From: Zooshikella sp050749885
GTDB lineage: Bacteria; Pseudomonadota; Gammaproteobacteria; Pseudomonadales; Zooshikellaceae
Assembly: GCF_050749885.1 (NCBI RefSeq)
Contig: NZ_JBOIUB010000001.1
Coordinates: 806,001-870,000 of the forward strand
Reading direction: 5' to 3'
Length of the DNA stretch: 64,000 nucleotides
A program made the translations under genes and the position numbers. Every line of letters starts with the position of its first letter. The first letter of the stretch is position 1. Under the pieces are notes generated by a model. It was not told where the DNA came from, made no database searches, and saw only the letters and a program-made list of their open reading frames with translations. Of the stretch, positions 38,188-46,799 are shown in pieces.

Positions 38188-38721
38188 ATGAATGACTATA
38201 AAAAGTACTCATTATCTATTCGGTTAATTCATTGGGTAATGGCATTGTTGATTGCTATTCAGTTTGTCACTATTTTATATGCAAAAGTGATGGGCGAAGA
38301 AGGCAGTTTAACATTTTTAATGATACAACTACACCACGCTAGCGGTATTTTGGTGTTGCTGTTTTTGATCTTGAGAGTTGTGGCTCGCAACATAGGAAAA
38401 TACCCTGAATTACCTGCAACTTACTTTTCTAAACGTGAGCAAATGCATGCGAAAGTAGGGCAATACTTACTGTATATACTTATGTTATTTATGCCTGTGA
38501 CAGGCTATATCATCATGGATAGTAGCCCATATAATGTACACTTTTTTCAGTTTGCAATGCCTGATATTATGCAAGAAAAAGAGTCGACTATGAATGTTGT
38601 TATGGAATTGCATGAAATAGGTGCATGGGTTATTGGCTTTTTTGTACTTGGGCATATAGCTTTTGTTATTAAGCATCATTTTGCTAAAAGAGGCGCCAGG
38701 CTTGTTCGGAGAATGCTTTAA
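38188..38721 (+). CDS. Cytochrome b561-type membrane protein
   Basis: A 177-residue four-helix protein. The frame is open from 38083, but the ATG at 38188 is preceded by ggagg and gives the normal CybB length and start (MNDYKKYSLSIRLIHW). Haem-ligand histidines are visible in IRLIHW, LHHASGIL, the LHEIGAW region and IAFVIKHHF. The family moves electrons between quinol or superoxide and haem in the inner membrane. It lies 107 bp after the M28 peptidase; a link to the alkaloid locus is possible but unproven. Confidence 0.88.
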   Translation: MNDYKKYSLSIRLIHWVMALLIAIQFVTILYAKVMGEEGSLTFLMIQLHHASGILVLLFLILRVVARNIGKYPELPATYFSKREQMHAKVGQYLLYILMLFMPVTGYIIMDSSPYNVHFFQFAMPDIMQEKESTMNVVMELHEIGAWVIGFFVLGHIAFVIKHHFAKRGARLVRRML

Positions 38722-38811
38722 ACCCAATCTGTTAGAGTAGTTATCATGCCTCTTGGAAAAACCAGGGCAATCACAGATAACTTTACCATGTTCTAAAGTA
38801 CCGTTGTTCAA

Positions 38812-38870
38812 CGTCTGCATAATGCTTTTCGAGTACACCGTGAAGCCTTCCCTGGAGGCTTGGTTACTGC
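38812..38870. repeat. Diverged dispersed repeat, copy A
   Basis: About 60 bases in the gap after the cytochrome b561 gene that align with 49208-49267. Shared blocks include ataatgc, ttcga, tgaa and a pyrimidine-rich cctttcc stretch; identity is roughly 70 percent by eye. It is noncoding in both places. Origin unknown. Confidence 0.45.
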
Positions 38871-38978
38871 ATTCTTAAAGCTACACAGTTTTGCAGATGG
38901 GTAGGTAAAACTTGAATATAGTTGTTTTTAGCAATACGCTAGATTTCTAGTGATTCAGATTATTGAGCTAATGACTAA

Positions 38979-39635
38979 ATGAAGTTTTCTAAACAGAGCC
39001 TAGAAGAACAAGCGGTTGAATACCTTCGGGAAAAAATTATTTCTGGAGCTTATGGGGCTGGTGTCAAGCTAGTTGAAAGCACACTTTCCAAAGATTTAGA
39101 GCTATCTCGTACGACGATCAGAATGGCGCTGAATACCCTGGCAAACGAGGGATTAGTGATTCAAAAGCCGTATGCGGGTTGGCGTGTTGTTTCGTTTACT
39201 GAAGATGATCTTTGGGAGATTTATCATTTACGGGTCGCGTTAGAAAGCCAGGCGGCTGAAATGCTGGCAGAACGTATAACAGATGAAAAGCGAACTAAGT
39301 TAAAAGCATTCTTTGAGCAATATGTCGCTTTGTGTCAGTCTGATACCGTTAACCTTGATGAAATATGCCAGTTTGACTTACAGCTTCATCAATTGATTGT
39401 CGAGTTAAGTGGTAGTCAAAGGTTGGCTCGAATGTACAATAGCGTATTGAATCAGTTAATGATGTTTATACGTATGACTCATCTGGACTTTGATGCTAAG
39501 GAAAGTGCTAATAGTCATACACAGCTTGTGGCGGCTATTTGTGAAGGAAAATCCGCATTGGCGGGTAAACTAGCAAAGGAAAATATTACTACCTTTACTG
39601 AGCTGGGCAAAAATTTAAAACAAAATCGGAAATAA
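38979..39635 (+). CDS. GntR-family (FadR/FCD type) transcriptional regulator
   Basis: A 218-residue regulator with an N-terminal winged helix (AVEYLREKIISGAYGAGVKLVE, LSRTTIRMALNTLANEGLV) and a C-terminal all-helical FCD ligand domain (LHQLIVELSGSQRLARMYNSV). FCD regulators usually sense organic acids and control neighbouring catabolic genes. The BCCT-enolase-UxaA operon lies next door in the convergent orientation, so this is the likely regulator of it. A shared terminator lies between the two genes. Confidence 0.92.
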   Translation: MKFSKQSLEEQAVEYLREKIISGAYGAGVKLVESTLSKDLELSRTTIRMALNTLANEGLVIQKPYAGWRVVSFTEDDLWEIYHLRVALESQAAEMLAERITDEKRTKLKAFFEQYVALCQSDTVNLDEICQFDLQLHQLIVELSGSQRLARMYNSVLNQLMMFIRMTHLDFDAKESANSHTQLVAAICEGKSALAGKLAKENITTFTELGKNLKQNRK

Positions 39636-39636
39636 A

Positions 39637-39662
39637 AAAGCCGAGATTGTAATCTCGGCTTT
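39637..39662. terminator. Bidirectional terminator between GntR and BCCT genes
   Basis: An aaagccgagatt / aatctcggcttt 12-bp stem with a 2-nt loop, with A- and T-tracts on both sides. It lies directly after the GntR stop and 25 bp beyond the BCCT stop, serving both convergent genes. Confidence 0.88.
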
Positions 39663-39686
39663 AATTGTTGTGTTAAAACACTCAAA

Positions 39687-41291
39687 TTAGCTATCTGTTG
39701 CTGCTATTGTTGCAGGGGGGGCAATACCTTCTTTGGGAAGAATATCTGACTCCTGCATTATTTGTTCTGCTGTTTTCAGACTATAGTCTGCTTTTAGCCA
39801 GTTGATAAAGCCATACACCATGTAACACAAAATAAATGTGAGGGGTATGGAGGTCACGATGGCACAGGTTTTAATGGTATTTAATGGGGCATTAATAAAT
39901 AGCATAGCGAGTGGCACTGCGGCCAGTAGAATACACCAAAATAAGCGGTGCATGGGCGATGGATCTTCTCCTGCTTTGAGTCCTGGGGTGACGGTAGCCG
40001 CCATAGTGAATGCAGCAGAGTCTAGGGTTGTAGCTAAAAACAATATTGAAATGGCAGCAAATAAGATAATAAATATTGTACTCATTGGTAGGGTATTCAG
40101 TAGCTGTACAATGGCAGGGTTACCTTGACCCGATGCAACAAGTCCCGCAACATCTACGGTATTTGTGATATTAGCATGCTGAGAAAAGTTGCCAATAATG
40201 CCAAAGAAGAAGAAACAACCCGCACTGCCACTCACTAACATGTTAGATATGACGGCACGAATGGTACGTCCTTTGGACACTTTAGTGACAAACAAGCCGA
40301 CAAATGGAGTGTAGGTAATCCAATATAACCAGTAGAAAATAGTCCAACCTTCTGGAAAACCACTGTTATCAACCGGATCAGTCCAAAGGCTCATCTTAAT
40401 AAAGTTTTGGAACATGGTACCTAAGCCATTCACTGTAGATTTAGTAATGTACAGTGTGGGCCCAATTAAAAAGACGGCCAGACAAAACGCTATCGCCAGG
40501 TAAGTGTTCATGCTGCTAATACGCGCCATTCCCTTACTAATGCCTACATAAGAACTTAGGGAGAAAACTGCAGAAATAAGCAGGATGATGGATAAGTTCA
40601 TACCAAAGCTAGGTTGAATCCCCATAATAGAGGCAAGGATTTCAGCCACCATAGGTACTGAAACCCCTAAGGTTATTGAAAGGCCGCCAAAACAGGTAAA
40701 AATAAAGATGGTATCAATAACGCGGCAAGTACTACGCCATAAAGGAGTGGACTCTTTCTTGCCTCGTATTGCAGAACAGACTGCAGATAAACTTAAGCCT
40801 GAGTTTTTACGCACGTGGAAGTGATAGGCAACGGGTAGTGCGGCTATACAGTATGTTGACCAAGCACTCACACCCCAGTGAAATAGATTGTAAGCTGTAC
40901 TGATTTCATAGGCGGCGGTTGTTCCTGCCTCAACACCTAAGGGTGGCGCGTTGAAGTAGTATGCCCATTCAGCAAAGGCCCAATACACAGTGGCAGAGCC
41001 TAAGCCAGCACAAATCATCATGGCTACCCAACTGAATGTTGAGTAATCTGGTGTTCCTTCTCCTAGTTTGATATTGCCATACTTACTGAAGCCCAGTAAC
41101 ACAAGGAAAATGACTGCACCAAAAACAGCCAGTAATACGGGAGTGCCAAAGATGGCGGTGAGTAGGTTAAACAGATAGTTTGCACCAGCTTTACCGGCTT
41201 CAGGAAACATTGTCAGGCTAATAACAATGGTCGCGACCGTGATAAGGCTGGTTGTGAGTAGAAAAGTGTCTAATTTTTTTGTCGTTTTCAT
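39687..41291 (-). CDS. BCCT-family transporter
   Basis: A 534-residue, 12-helix transporter of the betaine/carnitine/choline family. The conserved substrate-site region is present as GLGSATVYWAFAEWAYY, with LFHWGVSAWSTY further on and GLFVTKVSKGRTIRAV near the middle. These carriers take up quaternary ammonium compounds or related zwitterions with sodium or protons. The gene is the last of a four-gene minus-strand run after two UxaA-type subunits and an enolase-superfamily enzyme, 60 bp from the latter. The catabolic neighbours suggest uptake as a carbon source and not only for osmotic protection. Confidence 0.9.
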   Translation of the reverse strand: MKTTKKLDTFLLTTSLITVATIVISLTMFPEAGKAGANYLFNLLTAIFGTPVLLAVFGAVIFLVLLGFSKYGNIKLGEGTPDYSTFSWVAMMICAGLGSATVYWAFAEWAYYFNAPPLGVEAGTTAAYEISTAYNLFHWGVSAWSTYCIAALPVAYHFHVRKNSGLSLSAVCSAIRGKKESTPLWRSTCRVIDTIFIFTCFGGLSITLGVSVPMVAEILASIMGIQPSFGMNLSIILLISAVFSLSSYVGISKGMARISSMNTYLAIAFCLAVFLIGPTLYITKSTVNGLGTMFQNFIKMSLWTDPVDNSGFPEGWTIFYWLYWITYTPFVGLFVTKVSKGRTIRAVISNMLVSGSAGCFFFFGIIGNFSQHANITNTVDVAGLVASGQGNPAIVQLLNTLPMSTIFIILFAAISILFLATTLDSAAFTMAATVTPGLKAGEDPSPMHRLFWCILLAAVPLAMLFINAPLNTIKTCAIVTSIPLTFILCYMVYGFINWLKADYSLKTAEQIMQESDILPKEGIAPPATIAATDS

Positions 41292-41350
41292 CGGTATCTC
41301 CTTTGCACATTCCTCATGGTTGGAATAAAGGAATGCGCAACTAATAAGGA

Positions 41351-42475
41351 TTACATCACCTGATATTTTTTTATAATGTGTTCATTTAGCGCTATGCCCA
41401 GTCCAGGGCGGTCAGGAACGTCCAAATAACCTTGGTCGAAACGTATCGGGTTAATGACTAATCCATTGTCATTAGCGAATAGGCTTGGACTTTCTGAGTA
41501 CTCCATTAGGGTGCCATGTTCTGTTGCAGCAAGAAAATGTACCGACGCTGCAAGCAAGATACCTGTGCTAAAACCATGGGGAATCAGCTGCACACCATAT
41601 AACTGGGCTAAATCATTTATTTTGCGCATTTCTGTGATACCACCACAGCGGGTAATATCAGGCTGCACAATATCGGGTTGGTGAAACTCAAGAAAATCTT
41701 TAAATTCATAACGGGTTGTGAGCGCTTCACCTCCCGCAATTTTTTGCGGCACTTGGTTGGCGAGTTTTTGATAGCCGTAGCGATCATCCGCTAATAAGGG
41801 TTCTTCAATCCAATTAAGGTTGAATGGTTCGAGCCGTTTGCACATTGCAAGTGCATGGCCGGCGGTTTTCCAGCGGGTAGCTAAATCAATTTGCAGTTCA
41901 ATATCGTTACCGACAGTCTCACGGATGATTTTCACGGTTTGATAATCTGCTTCAGGATGACTACCCAAGATACCACCACCAAACTTAATACTGGTAAACC
42001 CTTTTTTTACCAAATTATTCGCAAAATTAATGTTTTCTTGAGCACAATCAACAGGAATAAAGGTTCCATAGGCTTTTATTTTATTTCGATATTTTCCTCC
42101 TAAAAGTGTATGTAATGGAACGCCATAAAACTGTGCTGCGATATCCCAAAGTGCAATATCAATAGCGCTCATGGCATGAATGCCGGCGCCACGACGTCCC
42201 ACATAGTTAGATGACCAATACATTTTTTGCCACAAACGCTCTATTTCCAGAGGATTTTCGCCAATTAATAATTTTTTTAATCCATTGCAATAGAGATTTG
42301 AATTGGGTGCTTCGATAAGGGCTTTAATGACCATGGGGGAGCTATCTGCTTCACCAAGACCCATAATGCCTTTATTGGTATGAACTCGAACAATTAATGC
42401 ATCTTCACCCCATTCGCATTCCTCCTCCATCGAAGGTATTCGCAGATGAATTACTTCAACATCAGTAATTTTCAT
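41351..42475 (-). CDS. Enolase-superfamily enzyme (mandelate racemase / acid-sugar dehydratase type)
   Basis: A 374-residue protein from the ATG at 42475, chosen because gagagg lies just upstream; the frame extends to a TTG at 42490. Metal ligands are visible as Asp in QIDLATRW, Glu in NWIEEPL and Glu in AGGEALTTR. A lysine in SIKFGGG, Asp in QPDITRCGG and His in IPHGFS give the mandelate-racemase-type base pair. Such enzymes racemise or dehydrate hydroxy acids and acid sugars, and some epimerise proline betaines. With a BCCT carrier next to it, a betaine-like or hydroxy-acid substrate is plausible but undetermined. Confidence 0.85.
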   Translation of the reverse strand: MKITDVEVIHLRIPSMEEECEWGEDALIVRVHTNKGIMGLGEADSSPMVIKALIEAPNSNLYCNGLKKLLIGENPLEIERLWQKMYWSSNYVGRRGAGIHAMSAIDIALWDIAAQFYGVPLHTLLGGKYRNKIKAYGTFIPVDCAQENINFANNLVKKGFTSIKFGGGILGSHPEADYQTVKIIRETVGNDIELQIDLATRWKTAGHALAMCKRLEPFNLNWIEEPLLADDRYGYQKLANQVPQKIAGGEALTTRYEFKDFLEFHQPDIVQPDITRCGGITEMRKINDLAQLYGVQLIPHGFSTGILLAASVHFLAATEHGTLMEYSESPSLFANDNGLVINPIRFDQGYLDVPDRPGLGIALNEHIIKKYQVM

Positions 42476-42501
42476 GATTAAACCTCTCAATGTTGAAAGG
42501 A

Positions 42502-43677
42502 TTATTTAGGCTCAATACCCAATAACTTTTCGACTCGCTGATCCTTTTGGTACAGCGTGCAATAGGCGTAACCAATTTCTTCAATAGCGGTAGGTTCGCC
42601 ATTAATAACGTTGTTTAATGTCGTTAAAATTTGTTCTGAAACAACTTCGATGCTGTCTGTACCGGACATAATGCCAGTGGCATCAACATCAATATCGTCA
42701 TTAATTAAGGCAGGATTGCCACTGACGCGTATTACGGGAACAATAGGGTTATTAAAACCAGCACCACCCGTTGTCCATAAAATTACCTGGCACCCAAGGG
42801 CTGCAAAATGCATCCCCGCGCCGCCGCAAAGCATGGTTGTTTCGGAAAGATATAAACCGGGCTGTTTAGGTTTATCTATATTTTTTGCATTTATCTTTAA
42901 AATATCTTGAATTGGACGTGACCCTGTTTTTGCGAGTGCTCCCAGTGATTTTTCTTCTAACGTAGTTAAACCTCCTACGCTATTTCCAACACTCATGGTT
43001 TCCAGGTCAGTACCTGCAACATGCCAGCGCTTTTCTTCTTCTTGAATTAATTGTTCAATGTCATCTGCGACTTGATCATTAACGGCTCGGTGTCTTAATA
43101 CATCTTCACAACCTAACAGCTCAAGAAGCTCACCAGCTACGGCGGAAGCACCAAAGTCAATCAGCTTATCAACGGCACGGCCAACGCTTGGGTTTGAGGC
43201 TATTCCTGAGGTGGTATCCGAGCCACCGCATTTAACACCAACAAATAATTGACTTACAGGCACCTCGACACGCTTCGCTCGATTAATCTCGTCAGCAATA
43301 GCCTGGGCTTTATCCGTGCCTTGTCGAATTGTGCTGCGAGTACCTTGAGACTTGATACAGGTGAGTGATTCCACTGGTTTGCCACAGGTAGCAATCGGGG
43401 TAGTGATGATAGAAGGGTTAATACTGCCACACCCCATTGTAATCACCAGTGCACCACCAACGTTAGGATTACAGGCGGCATTGATAAGGGTGGCAATCAT
43501 TTCCTCATTACCACCATACATGCATGTGTTGTAGTTGGTGAGCACGACACTATTAGTTATTTTATCGCTAATCGCCCGTGCAATGCCTTCGGCACATTCA
43601 TCAACAGCAATAATTAACAGCAGATTGCGAATACCTACCGTACCATTTGAACGTAAATACCCTTGAAAATGCTTCAT
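42502..43677 (-). CDS. UxaA-family hydro-lyase, large subunit
   Basis: A 391-residue protein matching the C-terminal catalytic part of altronate/galactarate dehydratases. It has an N-terminal FQGYLRSNGTVGIRN, cysteines in NTCMYGG, GCGSINP and VGVKCGGSDTTSG likely to bind metal or iron-sulfur, and AGMHFAALGCQVILWTTGGAG. Split forms of this family include altronate-type dehydratases and sulfolactate sulfo-lyase (SuyB). It overlaps the small-subunit gene by four bases. The substrate cannot be chosen from sequence alone. Confidence 0.85.
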   Translation of the reverse strand: MKHFQGYLRSNGTVGIRNLLLIIAVDECAEGIARAISDKITNSVVLTNYNTCMYGGNEEMIATLINAACNPNVGGALVITMGCGSINPSIITTPIATCGKPVESLTCIKSQGTRSTIRQGTDKAQAIADEINRAKRVEVPVSQLFVGVKCGGSDTTSGIASNPSVGRAVDKLIDFGASAVAGELLELLGCEDVLRHRAVNDQVADDIEQLIQEEEKRWHVAGTDLETMSVGNSVGGLTTLEEKSLGALAKTGSRPIQDILKINAKNIDKPKQPGLYLSETTMLCGGAGMHFAALGCQVILWTTGGAGFNNPIVPVIRVSGNPALINDDIDVDATGIMSGTDSIEVVSEQILTTLNNVINGEPTAIEEIGYAYCTLYQKDQRVEKLLGIEPK

Positions 43678-44012
43678 ACATCCTCCTGAATATTCATTTG
43701 CTGAATAATCTGCTGAATGATTGCGGTGGGAATATCAAGCTTTTGGCTGCGGACATTGTGAACATGAACCATTTGGCCAATGGCAATAGGCTTGATTGAC
43801 TTACCGATGGAAAAACTCCCTTTTATAACCGTTTGCCCTTTCTCCATAGGTTGCCAAGCGACTTTGTTGCCGAAAGGAATATCTTGAAGCAAGGTGATGG
43901 TTCCCTCTAGCCCGTTGCTAGCTGAGATAACATGGATCTGTTCACCTTTATGGGCATCAGCCAGCAGGGTTGCCACATTATCTGCGGCATTCAGGCGGAT
44001 TGCTTTGTTCAT
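43674..44012 (-). CDS. UxaA-family hydro-lyase, small (SAF-domain) subunit
   Basis: A 112-residue SAF-domain protein like the N-terminal part of altronate dehydratase or SuyA (KAIRLNAADNVATLLADAHKGEQ; later KSIKPIAIGQMVHVHNVRS). It pairs with the large subunit, whose start overlaps its stop (ATGA). It is first in the four-gene operon, so the promoter should lie in the AT-rich bases just above 44012. Length is typical for a split enzyme. Confidence 0.85.
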   Translation of the reverse strand: MNKAIRLNAADNVATLLADAHKGEQIHVISASNGLEGTITLLQDIPFGNKVAWQPMEKGQTVIKGSFSIGKSIKPIAIGQMVHVHNVRSQKLDIPTAIIQQIIQQMNIQEDV

Positions 44013-44292
44013 ATCTTAGACTCATGTTAGTTTTGTTTTTAGAATACTGTAGATTGTATGACAATAAACATACTCTGTCATTTGAAAAAAACAGTGATCT
44101 AAATCAAGAATGGGCCAAGGAGGACCCTTGAAGTGATGAATGCTTATTAGAGACGTAATGTGAGAGATGAGACTTAGAGTAAATGTTATTAAGGAGGGTA
44201 AAATAAATTATTGGTGGGTACGATTGTATTTTAATGTACAAATTTTAGAGTGAATTATTTTTTTATTTATCAGGGTTAAATGGATTTATAAA

Positions 44293-44469
44293 TTAAGATA
44301 ATAAACGTATGTACTTATAAAACTGTCTTACGCCTTTATAGATAGCAAAAAAAGGTATGAATAGGGCAAAGCTATATTTATAAAAAAGGTATATATCTAA
44401 TGCTATTAAGCCAGTAATAAGGTAAAAGGCAAAAATTATCAGTATACCTTCAAAGAAACGTGTATCCAT
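44293..44469 (-). CDS. Possible small two-helix membrane protein
   Basis: A 58-codon frame from ATG at 44469 to TAA at 44293, read by hand. It encodes two hydrophobic stretches (GILIIFAFYLITGLIALDIYL, shortened here, and SFALFIPFFAIY) followed by a basic, aromatic tail (KGVRQFYKY). That distribution is protein-like and fits a small inner-membrane protein. No ribosome site is obvious and no family is recognised. Confidence 0.4.
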   Translation of the reverse strand: MDTRFFEGILIIFAFYLITGLIALDIYLFYKYSFALFIPFFAIYKGVRQFYKYIRLLS

Positions 44470-44756
44470 AGTGATATTTGTTTGGCAAAAGAACCCATTA
44501 TAGTGTTTGGGGTGTTGCTGTTTTGTGAAGCCGTTCTCATAAATATGTGATGCAGTTCGCGTTGTGTTGCGACAATTGGATAACTTATTTTGATATTGGT
44601 TGATATTTTTAATTTTTTTAGAAAATATTTATAGTTTTGCCATGCTTGTATCAAAAGTTATCAATGAAGGGTTTTTCATGTAAAATTTGCTTGTGAAGTT
44701 TTAGTTATATGTAATCAATTGATAGCATCATAGGGATAGTGATTATCTTAGTGGTG

Positions 44757-44786
44757 ACAAGCGCATCCTCTGCGCTTGTTCTTTTT
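44757..44786 (+). terminator. Orphan intrinsic terminator
   Basis: An acaagcgca / tgcgcttgt stem with a 5-nt loop followed by a T-rich run. No plus-strand gene precedes it for more than 700 bases, so it may end an unannotated small RNA starting somewhere around 44640-44700. Confidence 0.75.
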
Positions 44787-44859
44787 GAAATGAAATATCC
44801 TATTATTCAAGAGTATATCTTGAACTATGCAACAACTATTTTTTAGTACGTTTTGTGTA

Positions 44860-45603
44860 CTAAATTTTTGTTATTTCAAGTTTATCAATAGCTATTTTGT
44901 AGTTGGGGTTTTCAGAATAGTCAGTATATATTCTTATAGCCTCACAGTTAGCATAGATAGATTTGAGTTTCACTCTGCCAGTTGACTTGTGTTGTTTTCC
45001 ATCTCCTTTAACTGATAATGTGCTTTGTGAGCCACAGGCATTAACATACAATTTGGTAGCAATATTATTTAAGCCATGCACAATGACATCCAGACTGTAC
45101 TGTTTACCTGATGTAAGTGAATAGGTAAGCTCTCCATTTTGTAAAGAAGAACCGCTTAAGTGAAATTCATTTTTACCTTCACACATGCTACTTTGAATAG
45201 GACCCGTTAATTTAGCTGTCCCCGTCGTTTTCCAACCTTTCAGCTGATCTACTTTAGCGATGTCTTGGCATACATTTGAGTTGGTGTCATCAGTATTTGG
45301 CCAATTATTATCGTTTGGAAAATTTGGGAAGTCAGGAAAGTCGGGGAAATCTGGAAATGACCAATCATTATGACTTGGAAAGTTAGTAGGAAAATGACTA
45401 GGAATGGACCAGTCATTATTATTGGAAGTCTTTGTTTTATTATTTTTAAAGTTAATCCCTGCATGCGTTGTGCATGAAGAGTATCCTTTTCCTGACTGTT
45501 TACAGCTATCACTATCATTGTAAGTACTGGCGTTTGAGATTGCTGCGGAAATAAGCGATAAAGAAATAATAGTACCAAAAATTAAATTTGTTTTAGTAGT
45601 CAT
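44860..45603 (-). CDS. Secreted protein with FPD repeats and a carbohydrate-binding-like domain
   Basis: A 247-residue protein with a signal peptide (LIFGTIISLSLISAAISNAS). A low-complexity linker rich in Asn, Trp, Phe and Pro, including tandem FPD units, covers residues 60-105. The C-terminal beta-rich domain (115-247) has phrases such as SLTSGKQYSLDVIVHG that resemble CBM-type jelly-roll modules. The cysteine pattern suggests disulfides. Family not recognised with certainty; a surface or extracellular sugar-binding role is only a guess. No operon partners. Confidence 0.65.
   Translation of the reverse strand: MTTKTNLIFGTIISLSLISAAISNASTYNDSDSCKQSGKGYSSCTTHAGINFKNNKTKTSNNNDWSIPSHFPTNFPSHNDWSFPDFPDFPDFPNFPNDNNWPNTDDTNSNVCQDIAKVDQLKGWKTTGTAKLTGPIQSSMCEGKNEFHLSGSSLQNGELTYSLTSGKQYSLDVIVHGLNNIATKLYVNACGSQSTLSVKGDGKQHKSTGRVKLKSIYANCEAIRIYTDYSENPNYKIAIDKLEITKI
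45316..45359. repeat. Tandem 9-bp repeat inside the secreted-protein gene
   Basis: About four to five degenerate copies of a 9-base unit close to ggaaagtcg, encoding FPD or FPN on the minus strand. The unit is a multiple of three, so copy changes keep the frame. Confidence 0.6.
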
Positions 45604-45998
45604 ATAAGGTTACTCCAAATGGAACGTTATTTTTAATGCTAAGTTTTTATGGTAGTTAATGTGTAATAAAAAATGTGTGAATTGCAATTTGTTATTGTGA
45701 TTATTTATTTGTGGTGTTTAACGCTTTTATAAAAGGGTATAGGTTTGAATGAGATGCGAATAAATATAAATACACTTTGCTGTATTTGTATTTTTGGCAA
45801 TTAAAGGTCGCAAAATGTAATGGGTGATGAATTGATGGGTACTGTAAGATGTTAGAGTGTGGCCTGTTACTAAAACAAGTTGTGTATAAGTTGTCAATTA
45901 AAGAACCTCTGATGGTAGCTTACTTATGTATACGTTATGCTTGTTTCAATATTGGTTTTCTCTTCATAAGTCGTAAGAAATATCATCATGAGGCCACT
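45604..45998. other. Gap before the PagL-like gene
   Basis: About 395 AT-rich bases with no hairpin or gene that I can support. The open frame running from 45849 into the PagL-like gene is a non-homologous extension and not a better start. Confidence 0.4.
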
Positions 45999-46538
45999 AT
46001 GAAATGTGAATCTATTGCTGTTTTATTTGCGATAAATATTTTTATCTTACCCGTACATGCTGATGAAGATATTAAAGTAAACCCCATGTTTGGTGATAAA
46101 GGTAATCAACTGGCTATTCATGGCGGCGAAAGTTTTCGTAGTGATGGTTTTGAAAAGCTACATTTTGGCGCTATTTCCTATAGTCAACCGGATACGTTTT
46201 TCAGACTGCCTGCACGAAATAATATCGAGGTAGGAGCATATAAAGGTGATGGGACTTTAAAAGAATTTGATGTCAATTTTTTTGGGTTTTCAAAAGACGT
46301 AGCGTTACTCAGCGGAACTAATAGCTATCTCACATTAGGGCTAGGTGCCTATATAAAAGATAAAAAAACAGATCGAATAAGTTCTAAATTTACGTTCGGA
46401 GAAAAATTAGCTGTGGGGTATCGATTTGATAACGGTGTCAATGTTGAATTATTTGCCAGGCACTTTTCCAATGGCGGGTTAACAGAAAAAAATAGTGGAC
46501 AAAATTTTGCTGGATTGACCCTAGGGTATAGTTTTTAG
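45999..46538 (+). CDS. PagL-like lipid A 3-O-deacylase
   Basis: A 179-residue outer-membrane protein from ATG 45999, chosen because gagg lies 5 bases upstream and a signal peptide follows (IAVLFAINIFILPVHA). The beta-barrel ends with GLTLGYSF, a terminal aromatic typical of outer-membrane proteins. The active-site region HFSNGG (His155, Ser157) matches PagL acyloxyacyl hydrolases, which remove the 3-O acyl chain of lipid A. Oddity: the acidic residue usual in the following NPGEN-like segment is glutamine here (NSGQN, Gln168), so activity is uncertain. The gene stands alone. Confidence 0.75.
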   Translation: MKCESIAVLFAINIFILPVHADEDIKVNPMFGDKGNQLAIHGGESFRSDGFEKLHFGAISYSQPDTFFRLPARNNIEVGAYKGDGTLKEFDVNFFGFSKDVALLSGTNSYLTLGLGAYIKDKKTDRISSKFTFGEKLAVGYRFDNGVNVELFARHFSNGGLTEKNSGQNFAGLTLGYSF

Positions 46539-46688
46539 AGCTGAAAAATATACTAACTTTAGCTAAGTTATATACTTATTGTGATTCATTTTTTAACGCA
46601 AAACTAAGTTACCTCGCGAAGTTCAAAGTTCATTTGTAAAGGGGTAAGAATATTATCTGAGGTTAAGAGTTCTACAGTTTTCAATGCG

Positions 46689-46704
46689 AGTGAAGGTGAT
46701 CACT
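46689..46704. promoter_or_regulatory. CRP-like inverted repeat
   Basis: The bases agtga-N6-tcact contain the GTGA-N6-TCAC core of CRP sites with symmetric flanks. It lies 246 bp upstream of the osmoprotectant transporter and before the terminator, so its target is unclear. Confidence 0.35.
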
Positions 46705-46765
46705 AGCAAATAAGGCATTTACATGGATTTGAATTTGTAAATCATGCATGTTAAGGTTTTGCCCT

Positions 46766-46799
46766 AAGCGGTTATCTACAAGATAACCGCTTTTTTTTT
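46766..46799 (+). terminator. Strong intrinsic terminator
   Basis: An aagcggttatct / agataaccgctt stem, 3-nt loop and nine T residues. It lies 228 bp after the PagL-like stop and 151 bp before the ABC gene. It ends either the former transcript or a leader RNA. Confidence 0.88.

Larger units (their letters stand above)
44013..44859. other. AT-rich gap holding a small ORF and an orphan terminator
   Basis: 847 bases between the UxaA operon and the secreted protein gene. A plausible 58-codon membrane-protein gene (44293-44469) and a strong plus-strand terminator (44757-44786) are described separately. A 71-codon minus-strand frame at 44439-44654 has no family features and was not accepted. Confidence 0.5.
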
